Source: Actinacidiphila alni (GTDB taxonomy: Bacteria > Actinomycetota > Actinomycetes > Streptomycetales > Streptomycetaceae). Taken from it: a stretch of 64,000 bases of DNA. Shown one piece after another: positions 43,189 to 51,525 of the stretch (positions within the stretch are counted from its first letter, which is position 1; each line of letters opens with the position of its first letter). Position numbers and translations under genes: made by a program. The notes under the pieces were generated by a model. That model was not told the DNA's origin and did not search any database. It was given only the letters and a program-made list of their open reading frames with translations. The stretch lies in the NCBI RefSeq assembly GCF_900112845.1, contig NZ_FONG01000026.1, forward strand, positions 1-64,000, written 5' to 3'.

Positions 43189-43782
43189 TCAGTCGGCCAG
43201 CGGCACCGCGGCCCGCAGCGGGTCGCGCAGATCGGTGCCGTGGGTGAGCCAGCGCTCCTGGAGGGCGGCGGCGCCGCGCACCCGCTTCCAGGCGCTCTCG
43301 GCGGGCGTCATCGGCAGCAGCGGCAGGAAGCGGACCGGGTCGTGCGGCGGGTCGAGCTCCAGATCCTCGACCAGGCCGCCGGCCTCGGCGACCAGCACGG
43401 AGGTGAAGGGCGCGCCCGGCCACAGCGGCTCGCCGACGTCCAGCGAATTGCCGGGCGCCACGACGACGCCCTCGACCTGGGGCGAGGCGGCGAGCACCGC
43501 GAGCGGGCGCAGCACCTTGTCGGTTTCGGCCAGTCCCGCGCGCACGCTCAGCAGCAGTTCCGCGCGCGGGCCGCGTACCGGGTCGGGGAAGGGGTCGGTG
43601 GGATCCGTCATGGGCCGGCCGGACATCCCGAGCGTCGCATAGCGCCACAGGCCGAGGGATTCGTCGGAGAACCGGAGCACCTCGATGCGCTCGGCGCCGA
43701 GGAAGGTCACCGCGGCGCGCGCGTCGGGCTCGCCGAAGGCGGAGCGCAGCCGGGCCTCGGTCAGCGTCAGGATGTCACCCAT
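43189..43782 (-). CDS. Suppressor-of-fused-like (SUFU) domain protein
   Basis: A 197-residue protein. ATLGMSGRPM and GPRAELLLSVR, followed by HDPVRFLPLLPMTPAE near the C-terminus, fit the bacterial suppressor-of-fused fold, found alone or as an immunity protein to polymorphic toxins. No toxin gene is adjacent, so an immunity role is not supported here. ATG 43782 begins MGDILTLTEARL. It is divergent from the CorA leader. Confidence 0.8.
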   Translation of the reverse strand: MGDILTLTEARLRSAFGEPDARAAVTFLGAERIEVLRFSDESLGLWRYATLGMSGRPMTDPTDPFPDPVRGPRAELLLSVRAGLAETDKVLRPLAVLAASPQVEGVVVAPGNSLDVGEPLWPGAPFTSVLVAEAGGLVEDLELDPPHDPVRFLPLLPMTPAESAWKRVRGAAALQERWLTHGTDLRDPLRAAVPLAD

Positions 43783-43854
43783 GCGGCGAGCATAGATCGC
43801 GTATGGAACCGGCCAAGCGCGGTCTTGCGGGCATGCGGAGTTGGTAAGGTGGGG

Positions 43855-44176
43855 TGTTCATGTGAGACGTCCCCCAGCGGGGAACGGCCGGAGGAGGTGG
43901 GGACTGCAATGGATCCGAGTCGACCGTGCAGTACCGGCAGCTCTTCCGAATGCCTCCCCGTGATGTGAGCCTGCGCGCTACTTACCCGGCCCCTGTGCCG
44001 TGAAACGCGTGACTTTCACGATGTGCCCGCGGAGTGCCCGAAGCGACTCCGCGTCGGAAGAGCGCCCTGAACTGCCTGTGATCAATGTGGTCAATGTGAT
44101 CGATCAGTCCTGATCCGCATTCAGTCAGCTTTCAGTGCGGCGTGATGCCGTCGGCCAGTCCGTGAAGGAGCTTGCC
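43855..44176 (+). promoter_or_regulatory. Structured leader of corA
   Basis: About 320 bases precede corA. They hold a 19-codon uORF (43909-43968), a stem GTGAAA/TTTCAC (44000-44019), a stem CGCGGAGT/ACTCCGCG (44028-44053) and a TGATCGATCA palindrome near 44098. This layout suggests post-initiation control of a Mg2+/metal transporter. It does not match an M-box that I can recognise. Confidence 0.45.
43909..43968 (+). CDS. 19-residue leader peptide upstream of corA
   Basis: ATG 43909 follows GGAGGAGGTGGGG, a near-perfect ribosome site, and the frame ends at TGA 43968. The peptide MDPSRPCSTGSSSECLPVM has Pro, Ser and two Cys. The quality of the ribosome site in a 320-base leader argues for real translation. 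It may sense translation rate or Mg2+ in cis; that is an inference by analogy with leader peptides of Mg transporter genes. Confidence 0.55.
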   Translation: MDPSRPCSTGSSSECLPVM

Positions 44177-45313
44177 ATGTCGATGATCCGTGATCTGCGC
44201 GCTGTCGTACGTCCCGCGCTGCGCAAGAACACCGCGTCCTACGACTACGGGCCGACGCATGACGTCTCCGCCGCCGGGAGCGCGGTGGTGGACTGCGCCG
44301 TCTACCGCGACGGTGTGCGGTGCAGCGACACCATCGACCTGAGCGAGGCGCTGGCGAGCGTGCGCGCCGGGCGCAGCAGTGAGCAGTGCGACGGCCGCGA
44401 CGGCTTCGTGTGGATCGGTCTGCACGAGCCGACCGAGCAGGAATTCGCGGGCATCGCCGAGGAGTTCGGGCTGCACCCGCTGGCCGTCGAGGACGCGGTC
44501 CACGCCCACCAGCGGCCCAAGCTGGAGCGCTACGACGACTCGCTGTTCACCGTCTTCAAGACGATCCGCTATGTCGAGCACGCCGAGCTCACCTCCACCA
44601 GCGAGGTGGTGGAGAGCGGCGAGGTGATGGTCTTCACCGGCCGGTATTTCGTGATCACCGTCCGGCACGGCGGCCACGGTTCGCTGCGCTCACTGCGGCA
44701 CCGGCTGGAGGACGACCCGGAGCTGCTGGCCAAGGGCCCCTCCGCGGTGCTGCACGCCATCGCCGACCAGGTGGTGGACGACTACCTGGCGGTCACCGAA
44801 GCGGTGCAGGACGACATCGACGAGGTGGAGATCGACGTCTTCTCCGCCGAGAACGGCAAGCCGTCGCGCGGCGGCGACGCGGGCCGTATCTACCAGCTCA
44901 AGCGCGAGGTGCTGGAGTTCAAGCGGGCGGTGGCGCCGCTGCTGCGGCCGATGCAGGTGCTCGGCGAGCGGCCGATGCGGCTGATCGACCCGGAGATCCA
45001 GAAGTACTTCCGTGACGTCGCCGACCATGTCGCGCGCGTCCACGAGCAGGTCGTGGGCTTCGACGACCTGCTCAATTCGATCCTCCAGGCCAATCTGGCG
45101 CAGGCCACCGTCGTGCAGAACGAGGACATGCGCAAGATCACCGCGTGGGCGGCGATCCTGGCCGTGCCGACGATGATCACCGGTGTGTACGGGATGAACT
45201 TCGACACGATGCCGGAACTGCGCTGGCAGTTCGGCTATCCGACGGTGCTCGCGGTGATCCTGGCGATCTGTTACACGATCCACCGCGGCTTCCGCCGCAA
45301 CGGCTGGCTGTAG
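44177..45313 (+). CDS. corA: CorA-family Mg2+/Co2+ channel
   Basis: A 378-residue protein. The large cytoplasmic N-terminal domain (about 1-310) includes VWIGLHEPTEQEF and QRPKLERYDDSLFTVFK. Two C-terminal helices follow, with the selectivity motif YGMN at the end of the first (TGVYGMNF). The basic tail RGFRRNGWL is typical. It forms a pentameric Mg2+ channel. ATG 44177 is set by GAAGGAG 6 bases upstream; an upstream GTG in frame at 44135 lacks a site. It has its own long leader. Confidence 0.93.
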   Translation: MSMIRDLRAVVRPALRKNTASYDYGPTHDVSAAGSAVVDCAVYRDGVRCSDTIDLSEALASVRAGRSSEQCDGRDGFVWIGLHEPTEQEFAGIAEEFGLHPLAVEDAVHAHQRPKLERYDDSLFTVFKTIRYVEHAELTSTSEVVESGEVMVFTGRYFVITVRHGGHGSLRSLRHRLEDDPELLAKGPSAVLHAIADQVVDDYLAVTEAVQDDIDEVEIDVFSAENGKPSRGGDAGRIYQLKREVLEFKRAVAPLLRPMQVLGERPMRLIDPEIQKYFRDVADHVARVHEQVVGFDDLLNSILQANLAQATVVQNEDMRKITAWAAILAVPTMITGVYGMNFDTMPELRWQFGYPTVLAVILAICYTIHRGFRRNGWL

Positions 45314-45331
45314 CCACCCTGCGGTGACGGC

Positions 45332-46285
45332 TCAGGCGCTTTTCCGGCGGTCGGCGAGGATCACCAGGGCGAGGCCCGCGAGGATCACACCGAGCGCCGG
45401 ATAAGCGGCCGCCGGCGGTGTCTGGCCCAGCCACAGCGCGGCGATCAGCGCCGCGCCCGGCGTCTCCAGCAGGATCGCGGTCGAGGTCGTGGACGGGCCG
45501 AGACCCCGTACGACCCGGTTGAGCAGCGAGTGCCCGAGCAGTTGGGCGGCGATCGTCAGGGCGACGATCTTCAGCCAGGTCGTCCCGTCGTAGCCGCCGA
45601 GCGCCGAGCCGGAGACCAGGCAGGCGGCGAGCAGCACCACGGCCGTGGTGCCGTAGCAGACATAGGTGTACGCGGTGGTGCTCGCGGTCCGGCGCACCTC
45701 GGAGCCCAGCAGGACGTAACCGGCGGCGGCCATGCCCGCGCCCAGCGCGAGGGCGTCGCCCGCCAGCGCCCGGGTGTCGGTGGACAGGTCGATGCCGGTG
45801 AGCAGTACGACGCCGACGACGGCCAGGACGGTGCCCGCCCACACCAGACGGGGCGGGCGGTGGCCGCGTATGCGCAGGATGAGGGTGGTCCAGATCGGGG
45901 TGGTGGTGACCAGCGCGGTCGAGGTCGCCACCGATGTCATCGACAGGCTCGGCAGCCACAGCCCGAAGTGCAGCGCGAGCACCACGCCGGCCAGCAGCGA
46001 CAGCGACAGCGCGCGGCGGCCCATCCGCCGCAGTTCGCCGCGGTGCCGCCACAGCGCGAGCGGGCTGAGCACGCCGACCGCCATCGCGTTGCGCCAGAAG
46101 GCGATGGCCAGCGCGGGCGCGGCCGTGGCCGCGATCAGCGGCGCCGACAGCGAGACGCCCGCGATGGCGACGGCGAGCAGCGAGAAGTCCAGCGTCCGCG
46201 CGGCCCCGGGCTCGGCCCCCGGCTCGGTGCCGGGACCTGCGGCGGTGCGGGCGCCGAGCGCGGCGGCGGGCTGCGGGGCGGTCAC
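45332..46285 (-). CDS. EamA/DMT-family transporter
   Basis: A 317-residue protein with ten hydrophobic segments arranged as two repeats of five. Family features include AFWRNAMAVG in the first repeat and LLETPGAALIAALWLGQ in the second. Such proteins export amino acids, metabolites or drugs; the substrate is unknown. The start GTG 46285 precedes an Ala/Pro-rich cytoplasmic stretch of about 30 residues. It converges on corA with an 18-base gap and no obvious terminator. Confidence 0.9.
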   Translation of the reverse strand: MTAPQPAAALGARTAAGPGTEPGAEPGAARTLDFSLLAVAIAGVSLSAPLIAATAAPALAIAFWRNAMAVGVLSPLALWRHRGELRRMGRRALSLSLLAGVVLALHFGLWLPSLSMTSVATSTALVTTTPIWTTLILRIRGHRPPRLVWAGTVLAVVGVVLLTGIDLSTDTRALAGDALALGAGMAAAGYVLLGSEVRRTASTTAYTYVCYGTTAVVLLAACLVSGSALGGYDGTTWLKIVALTIAAQLLGHSLLNRVVRGLGPSTTSTAILLETPGAALIAALWLGQTPPAAAYPALGVILAGLALVILADRRKSA

Positions 46286-46414
46286 GGGACTCCTCGTACG
46301 GGGGCGGTGCGGTGGCGGGCCGCACGGGCGTTCGGCCGTCACCAGCGTAAGGCCCGTGGCGGGGTGGAGAACCTGTCGTTCCGAAGCGCGGGAGGGCGCG
46401 CTTAAAGTGTCCGC

Positions 46415-46936
46415 ATGACGACCGACGCCGCCGTGACGGCAGAGCAGACCGCCCTTGTCGAGGAGGCCACCAAGAAGTCGGGGCTGGTCTGGGTGGACGG
46501 TCAGGCGCTGTGGCACGCCTGGGTCGACGACGCGATGTGCGTGGTCGGCGGCGGTGGTGCCGAGCAGCCGCTGCCGCCCGGGCTGGCCGACGGCGGCCGG
46601 GCCGAGGTCGTGGTCCGCAGCAAGGACAAGGGCGGCAGGCTGGTCGCCTGGACCGCCCGCGTCGCCCTCCTCCCGCCCGGCGGCGACGCCTGGGAGGCGG
46701 CCGTCACCGAGCTGAAGGCCAAGCGCCTCAACGCGGTCGACGCCGACACCGTCACCGACCGCTGGGCCCGCGACTGCCGCGTCTTCCGCCTGACCCCGGA
46801 CGGCCCCCCGCACCAGCACCCCTCGGCCATGCCCGCCACCTCCCTCGCCGCCGCCCCCGCCCCCACCCCGGCCACCACCCGCCACCCGATCCCGCCGGCC
46901 CTCCCGAAGCTCCTCACCCGCCGCCGCAAGGGCTGA
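46415..46936 (+). CDS. Conserved hypothetical protein
   Basis: A 173-residue cytosolic protein with no recognised domain. The N-terminal 125 residues look folded (VWVDGQALWHAWVDD, VVVRSKDKGGRLVAWTARV). The last 45 residues are Pro/Ala/Thr-rich and end RRRKG. Similar proteins seem widespread in Streptomyces. ATG 46415 (MTTDAAVTAEQ) was chosen. A weak hairpin CCGCC/GGCGG with CTTT follows at 46949-46966. Confidence 0.7.
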   Translation: MTTDAAVTAEQTALVEEATKKSGLVWVDGQALWHAWVDDAMCVVGGGGAEQPLPPGLADGGRAEVVVRSKDKGGRLVAWTARVALLPPGGDAWEAAVTELKAKRLNAVDADTVTDRWARDCRVFRLTPDGPPHQHPSAMPATSLAAAPAPTPATTRHPIPPALPKLLTRRRKG

Positions 46937-47277
46937 GCCGTCGCGGGACCGCCGTGAGGGCGGCTTTCCCCAGGCCGGGCACGGGCGGCCGGGCGCGGCG
47001 GCGGGGTGCGCGCTGCTTGCGCCTCCGCACGCCCCCGGGCGGGCGCATGCGGCGGGGGTTCGCGGGACATCTGTCCCGCACGGCCGGCGCTATGCCGCCG
47101 CAGGCGCGATTCACCTTTTCGTGCGGTCGCCGCACATTGTGGCCCCAGGGGCGCGGCGCGAGCCGGACAGTGGTGTCGCCGCCGGAATTCGGCCCCCGCG
47201 GAATGCGGGCCGGAAAACGGCGGAGCGAAAGGCATTCTCCGGAAAGCTCGGCATGTTCGGAAAGGGCGACGTCACTG
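46937..47277. other. Intergenic region upstream of the EF-hand operon
   Basis: About 340 bases. The left part contains the weak terminator-like hairpin of the preceding gene. The right part (about 47100-47277) is less GC-rich than its surroundings, with GGAAAA and GAATTC words, and should hold the operon promoter. No -10/-35 pair could be named with confidence. Confidence 0.5.
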
Positions 47278-47811
47278 ATGCGTACCGAGGCCACCGACCG
47301 GGTCAGGGTCATTTTCTCGCTTCTCGACGCCAATGGGAACGGCGTACTGGATCCCGACGACTTCGAACTCATGGGACAGCGGGTCGTCGCGGCGGTCCCG
47401 GATGCGGACAGCGCCGCGAAGGACGCGATGGTCAGCGCCTTCCGGCGGTACTGGACCACGCTCTCGGACGAGTTGGACGCCGACGGCGACGGCACCATCA
47501 GCTGGGACGAGTTCACCGCCTGCGTGCTGTCGCCCGAGCGGTTCGACCGTACGGTCGCCGACTTCGCCGAGGCGCTGGCCCGGCTCGGTGACCCGCGCGG
47601 CGACGGCATGGTGCCGCGGCCGGCGTTCGTGGCGCTGATGACCGCGATCGGCTTCGGGCAGGCGAACATCCGGACGCTCTTCGACGCCTTCGGCCCGACC
47701 GCCGACGACCGTATTCCGGTGGCCACCTGGGTGGCCGGGATCAAGGACTACTACAGTCCGGAAAAAGCCGGAATTCCGGGCGATCTGCTGGTCGGAAGCG
47801 CCGACGCCTGA
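47278..47811 (+). CDS. EF-hand calcium-binding protein (calerythrin-like)
   Basis: A 177-residue cytosolic protein with four EF-hand positions. Two are canonical: LLDANGNGVLDPDDF at about residues 16-30 and ELDADGDGTISWDEF at about residues 66-80. Two are degenerate (DPRGDGMVPRPAF and FGPTADDRIPVAT). This resembles the bacterial calerythrin/sarcoplasmic-calcium-binding type. ATG 47278 has GAAAGGG upstream. Its stop overlaps the start of the next gene as TGATG, so the calcium protein is translated with the dehydrogenase-like enzyme. It could buffer calcium or regulate the operon's enzymes; neither is proven. Confidence 0.88.
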   Translation: MRTEATDRVRVIFSLLDANGNGVLDPDDFELMGQRVVAAVPDADSAAKDAMVSAFRRYWTTLSDELDADGDGTISWDEFTACVLSPERFDRTVADFAEALARLGDPRGDGMVPRPAFVALMTAIGFGQANIRTLFDAFGPTADDRIPVATWVAGIKDYYSPEKAGIPGDLLVGSADA

Positions 47812-48956
47812 TGGCGCCGGCCGTCGGACTCGCGGTCGGCCGCGGTACGGGAACGGAAATCGTGGCCGTATTCGAGAAAGTGCTCGGTGCGCTCGCGCGC
47901 GCCTATGCGGTGGACATCGGCATCGTACGGTCGCCGCGTCTCTACCATTCGTACGTCTCGCTCAAGGAGGAAGGCGGAATCGGCGCGCCGCACGGCGCCG
48001 ACATCGAGCGGATCAGGGCGCTGACCCGGGAGGACGCCGACCACTACGAAAGCTTCTGCCGCACGCAGGCGGCGCTCGGCACCCGGGCGGTGTTCCGTAC
48101 CGCGATCAACGCGCAGTCGCTGTATCTGGTCCGGCAGCGGCTCCAGGCGGTGAAGGTCGACACGATCACCTCGCCGGACGCGTCGCTGCTGCTGGTCAGG
48201 GACGAGGCCCAGGGCTTCTACACCGGGGAGAACGTGCATGGTCCCGGCATCGTCACCCGGGCCACCGTCTTCAGCCGGGAGATCACCGAGAAGGTCGTGG
48301 ACTTCGCGCTGCGCCGGGCCCGGCAGGAGTGGCCGGACGGCGAGATCGGCGAGGTGGTCATGGCGTACAAATTCCACCTGCTGGACGGCGCCCTCGACCA
48401 GTGGGTCGCGGAGATCTCCGCGCGGCACGGCGTGAACATCAGGCTGTTCCAGCCGGACACGGTCAACCGCAATCTGATCGAACACGGCCCGCTCCCCCGC
48501 ACCGTCGTGATCGCCGGCAACGAGTGGGCGGACATCATGCATGTGGTGCTGCTCGACCGCTTCGGCTCCGAGCGGCAGGAGAACCGCTGCACCGAGAACG
48601 TCCATCTGCTGCCCGAGGTGCACGGCCTGGTCGAGTACCAGACGGTGCACGGCTCGGCCGACGACATCGCGGGCCGGGACACGGTCAACCCGATCGCGAC
48701 GGTACGCGCGGCGGCGGCGATCGCCGAGCGGCACGCGGGCTGTACGGGAGCGGTGGACGCGGTCGAGCGGGCGCTGGCGGCGGTGGCCGCCGCGGGGGTC
48801 CGTACGCCCGACCTCGGCGGCCGGCACTCCACCACGGCGGTGGTGGACGCCCTGCTGGACGCGCTGGCGCGCGACGCGCACGCCTCGGACACCTCGCGAG
48901 CACCGGAGGCCGGGAATGCCTCGGGCGCCGGTGCCGCCCTGGTCGCCGGGCCGTGA
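47811..48956 (+). CDS. Isocitrate/isopropylmalate-dehydrogenase-like protein
   Basis: A 381-residue member of the beta-decarboxylating dehydrogenase superfamily. RDEAQGFYTG matches the RENTEG-Y-G region. AYKFHLLDG contains the catalytic Lys region. NEWADIMHVVLLD supplies metal-binding Asp, and VHGSADDIAGRDTVNP matches the cofactor-loop VHGSAPDIAGK. The N-terminal GDGIGPE-type motif is changed to GRGTGTE, and a long segment (about 55-110) diverges from housekeeping enzymes. It is therefore probably a specialised paralogue acting on another 2-hydroxyacid. The last 25 residues are Ala/Ser-rich. It overlaps genes on both sides in the operon. Confidence 0.82.
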   Translation: MAPAVGLAVGRGTGTEIVAVFEKVLGALARAYAVDIGIVRSPRLYHSYVSLKEEGGIGAPHGADIERIRALTREDADHYESFCRTQAALGTRAVFRTAINAQSLYLVRQRLQAVKVDTITSPDASLLLVRDEAQGFYTGENVHGPGIVTRATVFSREITEKVVDFALRRARQEWPDGEIGEVVMAYKFHLLDGALDQWVAEISARHGVNIRLFQPDTVNRNLIEHGPLPRTVVIAGNEWADIMHVVLLDRFGSERQENRCTENVHLLPEVHGLVEYQTVHGSADDIAGRDTVNPIATVRAAAAIAERHAGCTGAVDAVERALAAVAAAGVRTPDLGGRHSTTAVVDALLDALARDAHASDTSRAPEAGNASGAGAALVAGP

Positions 48957-49663
48957 GCGCGGGCGGGGGAACGGCCTCGGGAGCGGAGCGGGAGGCGAGC
49001 GGTACCGCGCTGGTCGTCGTGGACCTGCAGAACGACTTCTGCGCGGGCCCGGTCGCCACCGCCCGCTACGGCGGCGACCCCGCCGCCCTGGCGACCGTCG
49101 CCGCCAACTGCGCGCGGGCCGTGGCGGCGGCCCGCGCGCACGGCACCGAGGTGGTCTTCGTGCGCTTCCTCGGTGACATCCCGTACCAGGGCCCGAGCTG
49201 GCGGCGCCGCGACCTCACGCTGGGGAAGCGGCCGAAGTGCCTGGAGGGGACGTGGGGCGCCGATTTCCACCGGGTGCGGCCCGCGCCCGGCGAGCGCGTC
49301 TTCACCAAGCACGCCTGCTTCGACGCCTTCCTCAGCGACGGCTTCGAGGCCCATCTGACCGAGCGCGGCACCGGACACCTGGTCATGGCGGGGCTGTTCA
49401 CGGACGTCTGCGTGGACACCACCGCGAGGACCGCGTTCCAGAAGGGCCTGGACATCACGGTCCTGACCGACTGCACGGCAGCCCTGCACCTGCCTGACGA
49501 GGAGATCCTGCGGTTCATGCGCCGTGTCTACGGCGCCCGCACCACGACCCACGACGACCTGGCGTCGTGGTCGCGGCCAGCCGCCCAGGGCGAGGAGGAG
49601 CTGTGGCCGACCCGGTCGGACGGAATCCCGGTGTGGAGGGCGGCGTCGGACGGACCGCCCTGA
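48953..49663 (+). CDS. Isochorismatase-like cysteine hydrolase
   Basis: A 236-residue alpha/beta cysteine hydrolase of the isochorismatase/nicotinamidase superfamily. The catalytic triad is visible: Asp24 in VVVDLQNDF, Lys119 in VFTKHACFDAF and Cys153 in GLFTDVCVDTT. The substrate may be an amide, N-carbamoyl compound or vinyl ether; sequence alone does not decide. Start GTG 48953 overlaps the dehydrogenase-like stop as GTGA. Its 3' end overlaps the methyltransferase start by 61 bases. Confidence 0.88.
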   Translation: MSAGGGTASGAEREASGTALVVVDLQNDFCAGPVATARYGGDPAALATVAANCARAVAAARAHGTEVVFVRFLGDIPYQGPSWRRRDLTLGKRPKCLEGTWGADFHRVRPAPGERVFTKHACFDAFLSDGFEAHLTERGTGHLVMAGLFTDVCVDTTARTAFQKGLDITVLTDCTAALHLPDEEILRFMRRVYGARTTTHDDLASWSRPAAQGEEELWPTRSDGIPVWRAASDGPP

Positions 49664-50604
49664 TGGTCGCCGCGGCCCGCGCCATCGAGACGCACCGCCC
49701 GGACGCGCTGGCCGTGGACGGCTACGCGGAGCACTTCGTACGGGCGGCCCGCGCGTCCGCGCACTGGCCGGTGCACCCCCGGCAGGTCCCGGGCGGCGAG
49801 GCGCACCCGCTGTGGGGGCGCCTGGCCCGCTACTTCGCGCTGCGCACCCGGGTGCTCGACGACTTCCTGCTCGACGCGGTGGCCGCGGGCGCCCGCCAGG
49901 TGGTGCTGCTCGGCGCGGGCCTGGACGCCCGCGCGCTGCGCCTCGGCTGGCCGCCGGGCCGCACGGTGTACGAGATCGACACCGCCGACGTGCTCGCCTT
50001 CAAGCACCGCGTGCTGTACGGCCCGGCACCGGCAGGGGGCACCGGCGCCGTGCCAGGACCCGCCACCGGCACCGCGTCCGCCGCCGTACGCGTCCCCGTC
50101 GCCGCCGATCTGCGGACCGACTGGGCCGGGGCGCTGACCGGGGCCGGCTTCGACCCGGCCGTGCCGACCGCGTGGCTGGCGGAAGGGCTGCTGCTCTATC
50201 TGCCGCGGGCCGCCGAGCGGGCGCTGATGGACACGGTGGACCGGCTGAGCGCGCCGGGCAGCGCGCTGGCGTACGAGGTCAAACTGGTCAGGGAGATGCC
50301 GGAGGTGCGCGACAGCCCCGTCTACACCGTGACCGAGCGGGAGACCGGCGTCGATCTGCTGGCGCTGTTCGACGGCGAGCCGCGCCCCGACTCGGCGGCC
50401 GACCTGACCGGCAGGGGCTGGTCCGCGGAGGTCCGTACGCCCTTCGACTTCAGCCGGCTGCACGGCCGCGGCCCGCTCCCGGAGCGGCACGACGCGCTGG
50501 CCGCCAACCGCTGGGTGTTCGCCCACAAGGCGCGGGTCCGCACGCCCGCGCGGGAACCGGCCGCGGACGGCGGCGGCTACTTGGTCGTCACCGACTTGCC
50601 GTAG
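49603..50604 (+). CDS. SAM-dependent methyltransferase (leucine-carboxyl-methyltransferase family)
   Basis: A 333-residue enzyme. VVLLGAGLDARALRL is SAM motif I of the LCMT/PPM-like family, and YEIDTADVLAFKHRVL and WLAEGLLLYLP follow. The family methylates carboxylates or hydroxyls of small molecules or proteins. GTG 49603 is preceded by GAGGAGGAGCT and gives VADPVGRNPG. This places the start inside the cysteine hydrolase gene, so the two are coupled. Its end overlaps the convergent lipoprotein gene by 28 bases. It is the last gene of the four-gene operon. Confidence 0.88.
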   Translation: MADPVGRNPGVEGGVGRTALMVAAARAIETHRPDALAVDGYAEHFVRAARASAHWPVHPRQVPGGEAHPLWGRLARYFALRTRVLDDFLLDAVAAGARQVVLLGAGLDARALRLGWPPGRTVYEIDTADVLAFKHRVLYGPAPAGGTGAVPGPATGTASAAVRVPVAADLRTDWAGALTGAGFDPAVPTAWLAEGLLLYLPRAAERALMDTVDRLSAPGSALAYEVKLVREMPEVRDSPVYTVTERETGVDLLALFDGEPRPDSAADLTGRGWSAEVRTPFDFSRLHGRGPLPERHDALAANRWVFAHKARVRTPAREPAADGGGYLVVTDLP

Positions 50605-51302
50605 TCGACCACCGCCGACTTGGCGGGCGCGGCCAGGGTGAATTCCTCGCCCCAGTCGGACAACGTGAGCGTCCCGGCACCGCCCGCGCGCTGGTAGCGC
50701 AGCGGATACGGCGTGCCCTTGAGCGAGACGTCCAGCGAGCCGCCCTTGCTGCCGTTGAGCGCGATGGTCTTGACGCCGTCGACCTTGCGGTGGTCGCCGA
50801 GCTTCAGCTCGCCGTCCAGCACGAACAGGTCGGCGAGCAGCACCTTCTTGTCGGTGAAGCCGCTGAACTGCTGATACGCCGGGTCCCCCGTGGGCACCTT
50901 GACGTATTTGTCGTCGAGCTTCTGGGCGGCGGCCTTGCTGTCCTTGGAGGAGTCCTCGTCGCCGTAGAAGTCGGCGCCCGCCTTGAGGTAGAGGTCGGCG
51001 CCGACCCGCAGCAGCTGGAAGGTGCTGCCCTTGGTGGAGACCTCGCCGACACCGCCGGAATCCCGCAGCCGCATGTCGAGCCGGAAGGTCTGGCCCTTGC
51101 TGACCACCGTGCCGGCCAGCCGTACCGTGGGCGCGGTCTCCGCGGCCGACTTCGCCTTCTGCTCCACGGTGGCGGGCGGCAGCTTGGCGACGCCGTTGGT
51201 GCCCTGGTCCGGGTCGCCGCCCAGGCCGAGGCAGCCGCTGAGCAGGGTGCCCGCGCACAGTGTTCCGAGAGCGGCGGCTGACGTCCGGCGGCCGGGATAC
51301 AC
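50577..51302 (-). CDS. LppX/LprG-like lipoprotein
   Basis: A 241-residue exported lipoprotein. The signal peptide starts MYPGRRTSAAALGTL and ends in lipobox LLSGC, with Cys at about residue 24. The mature beta-rich domain (TVRLAGTVVSKGQTFRLDMRL, DLYLKAGADFY) resembles the LolA/LprG fold that carries lipids or glycolipids across the envelope. GTG 51302 is the start. Its 3' end overlaps the convergent methyltransferase by 28 bases. Confidence 0.85.
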   Translation of the reverse strand: MYPGRRTSAAALGTLCAGTLLSGCLGLGGDPDQGTNGVAKLPPATVEQKAKSAAETAPTVRLAGTVVSKGQTFRLDMRLRDSGGVGEVSTKGSTFQLLRVGADLYLKAGADFYGDEDSSKDSKAAAQKLDDKYVKVPTGDPAYQQFSGFTDKKVLLADLFVLDGELKLGDHRKVDGVKTIALNGSKGGSLDVSLKGTPYPLRYQRAGGAGTLTLSDWGEEFTLAAPAKSAVVDYGKSVTTK

Positions 51303-51525
51303 GGGTACTGATCCTCCAGCGGAGACGGCGGGGGCGTGCAGAAGCTACCGCAGGGTACCCCTGGCGGGCACCCCGCAGGGCGGGCAAGATCCACCGGGAG
51401 TAGCCTGGCGGCGGATGCTGTACCGCTGGTGTACAGATGATGTGCGGATGATGTGACCGACGTCGGGTGAACCGGAGCTGCCGGAGCAGCCGGAGCGGCC
51501 CGCCGAGGACCGGCAGGAGGCCCTG

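Noticed and set aside
43189..43782. SUFU-like gene as part of a toxin-immunity locus
   Set aside because: No large polymorphic toxin or secretion signal is adjacent. Neighbours are metabolic and transport genes.
43855..44176. M-box (ykoK) magnesium riboswitch upstream of corA
   Set aside because: A GGTAAGGTGGGG start looked suggestive, but the later conserved M-box segments are not present. Reported only as an unclassified leader with a uORF.
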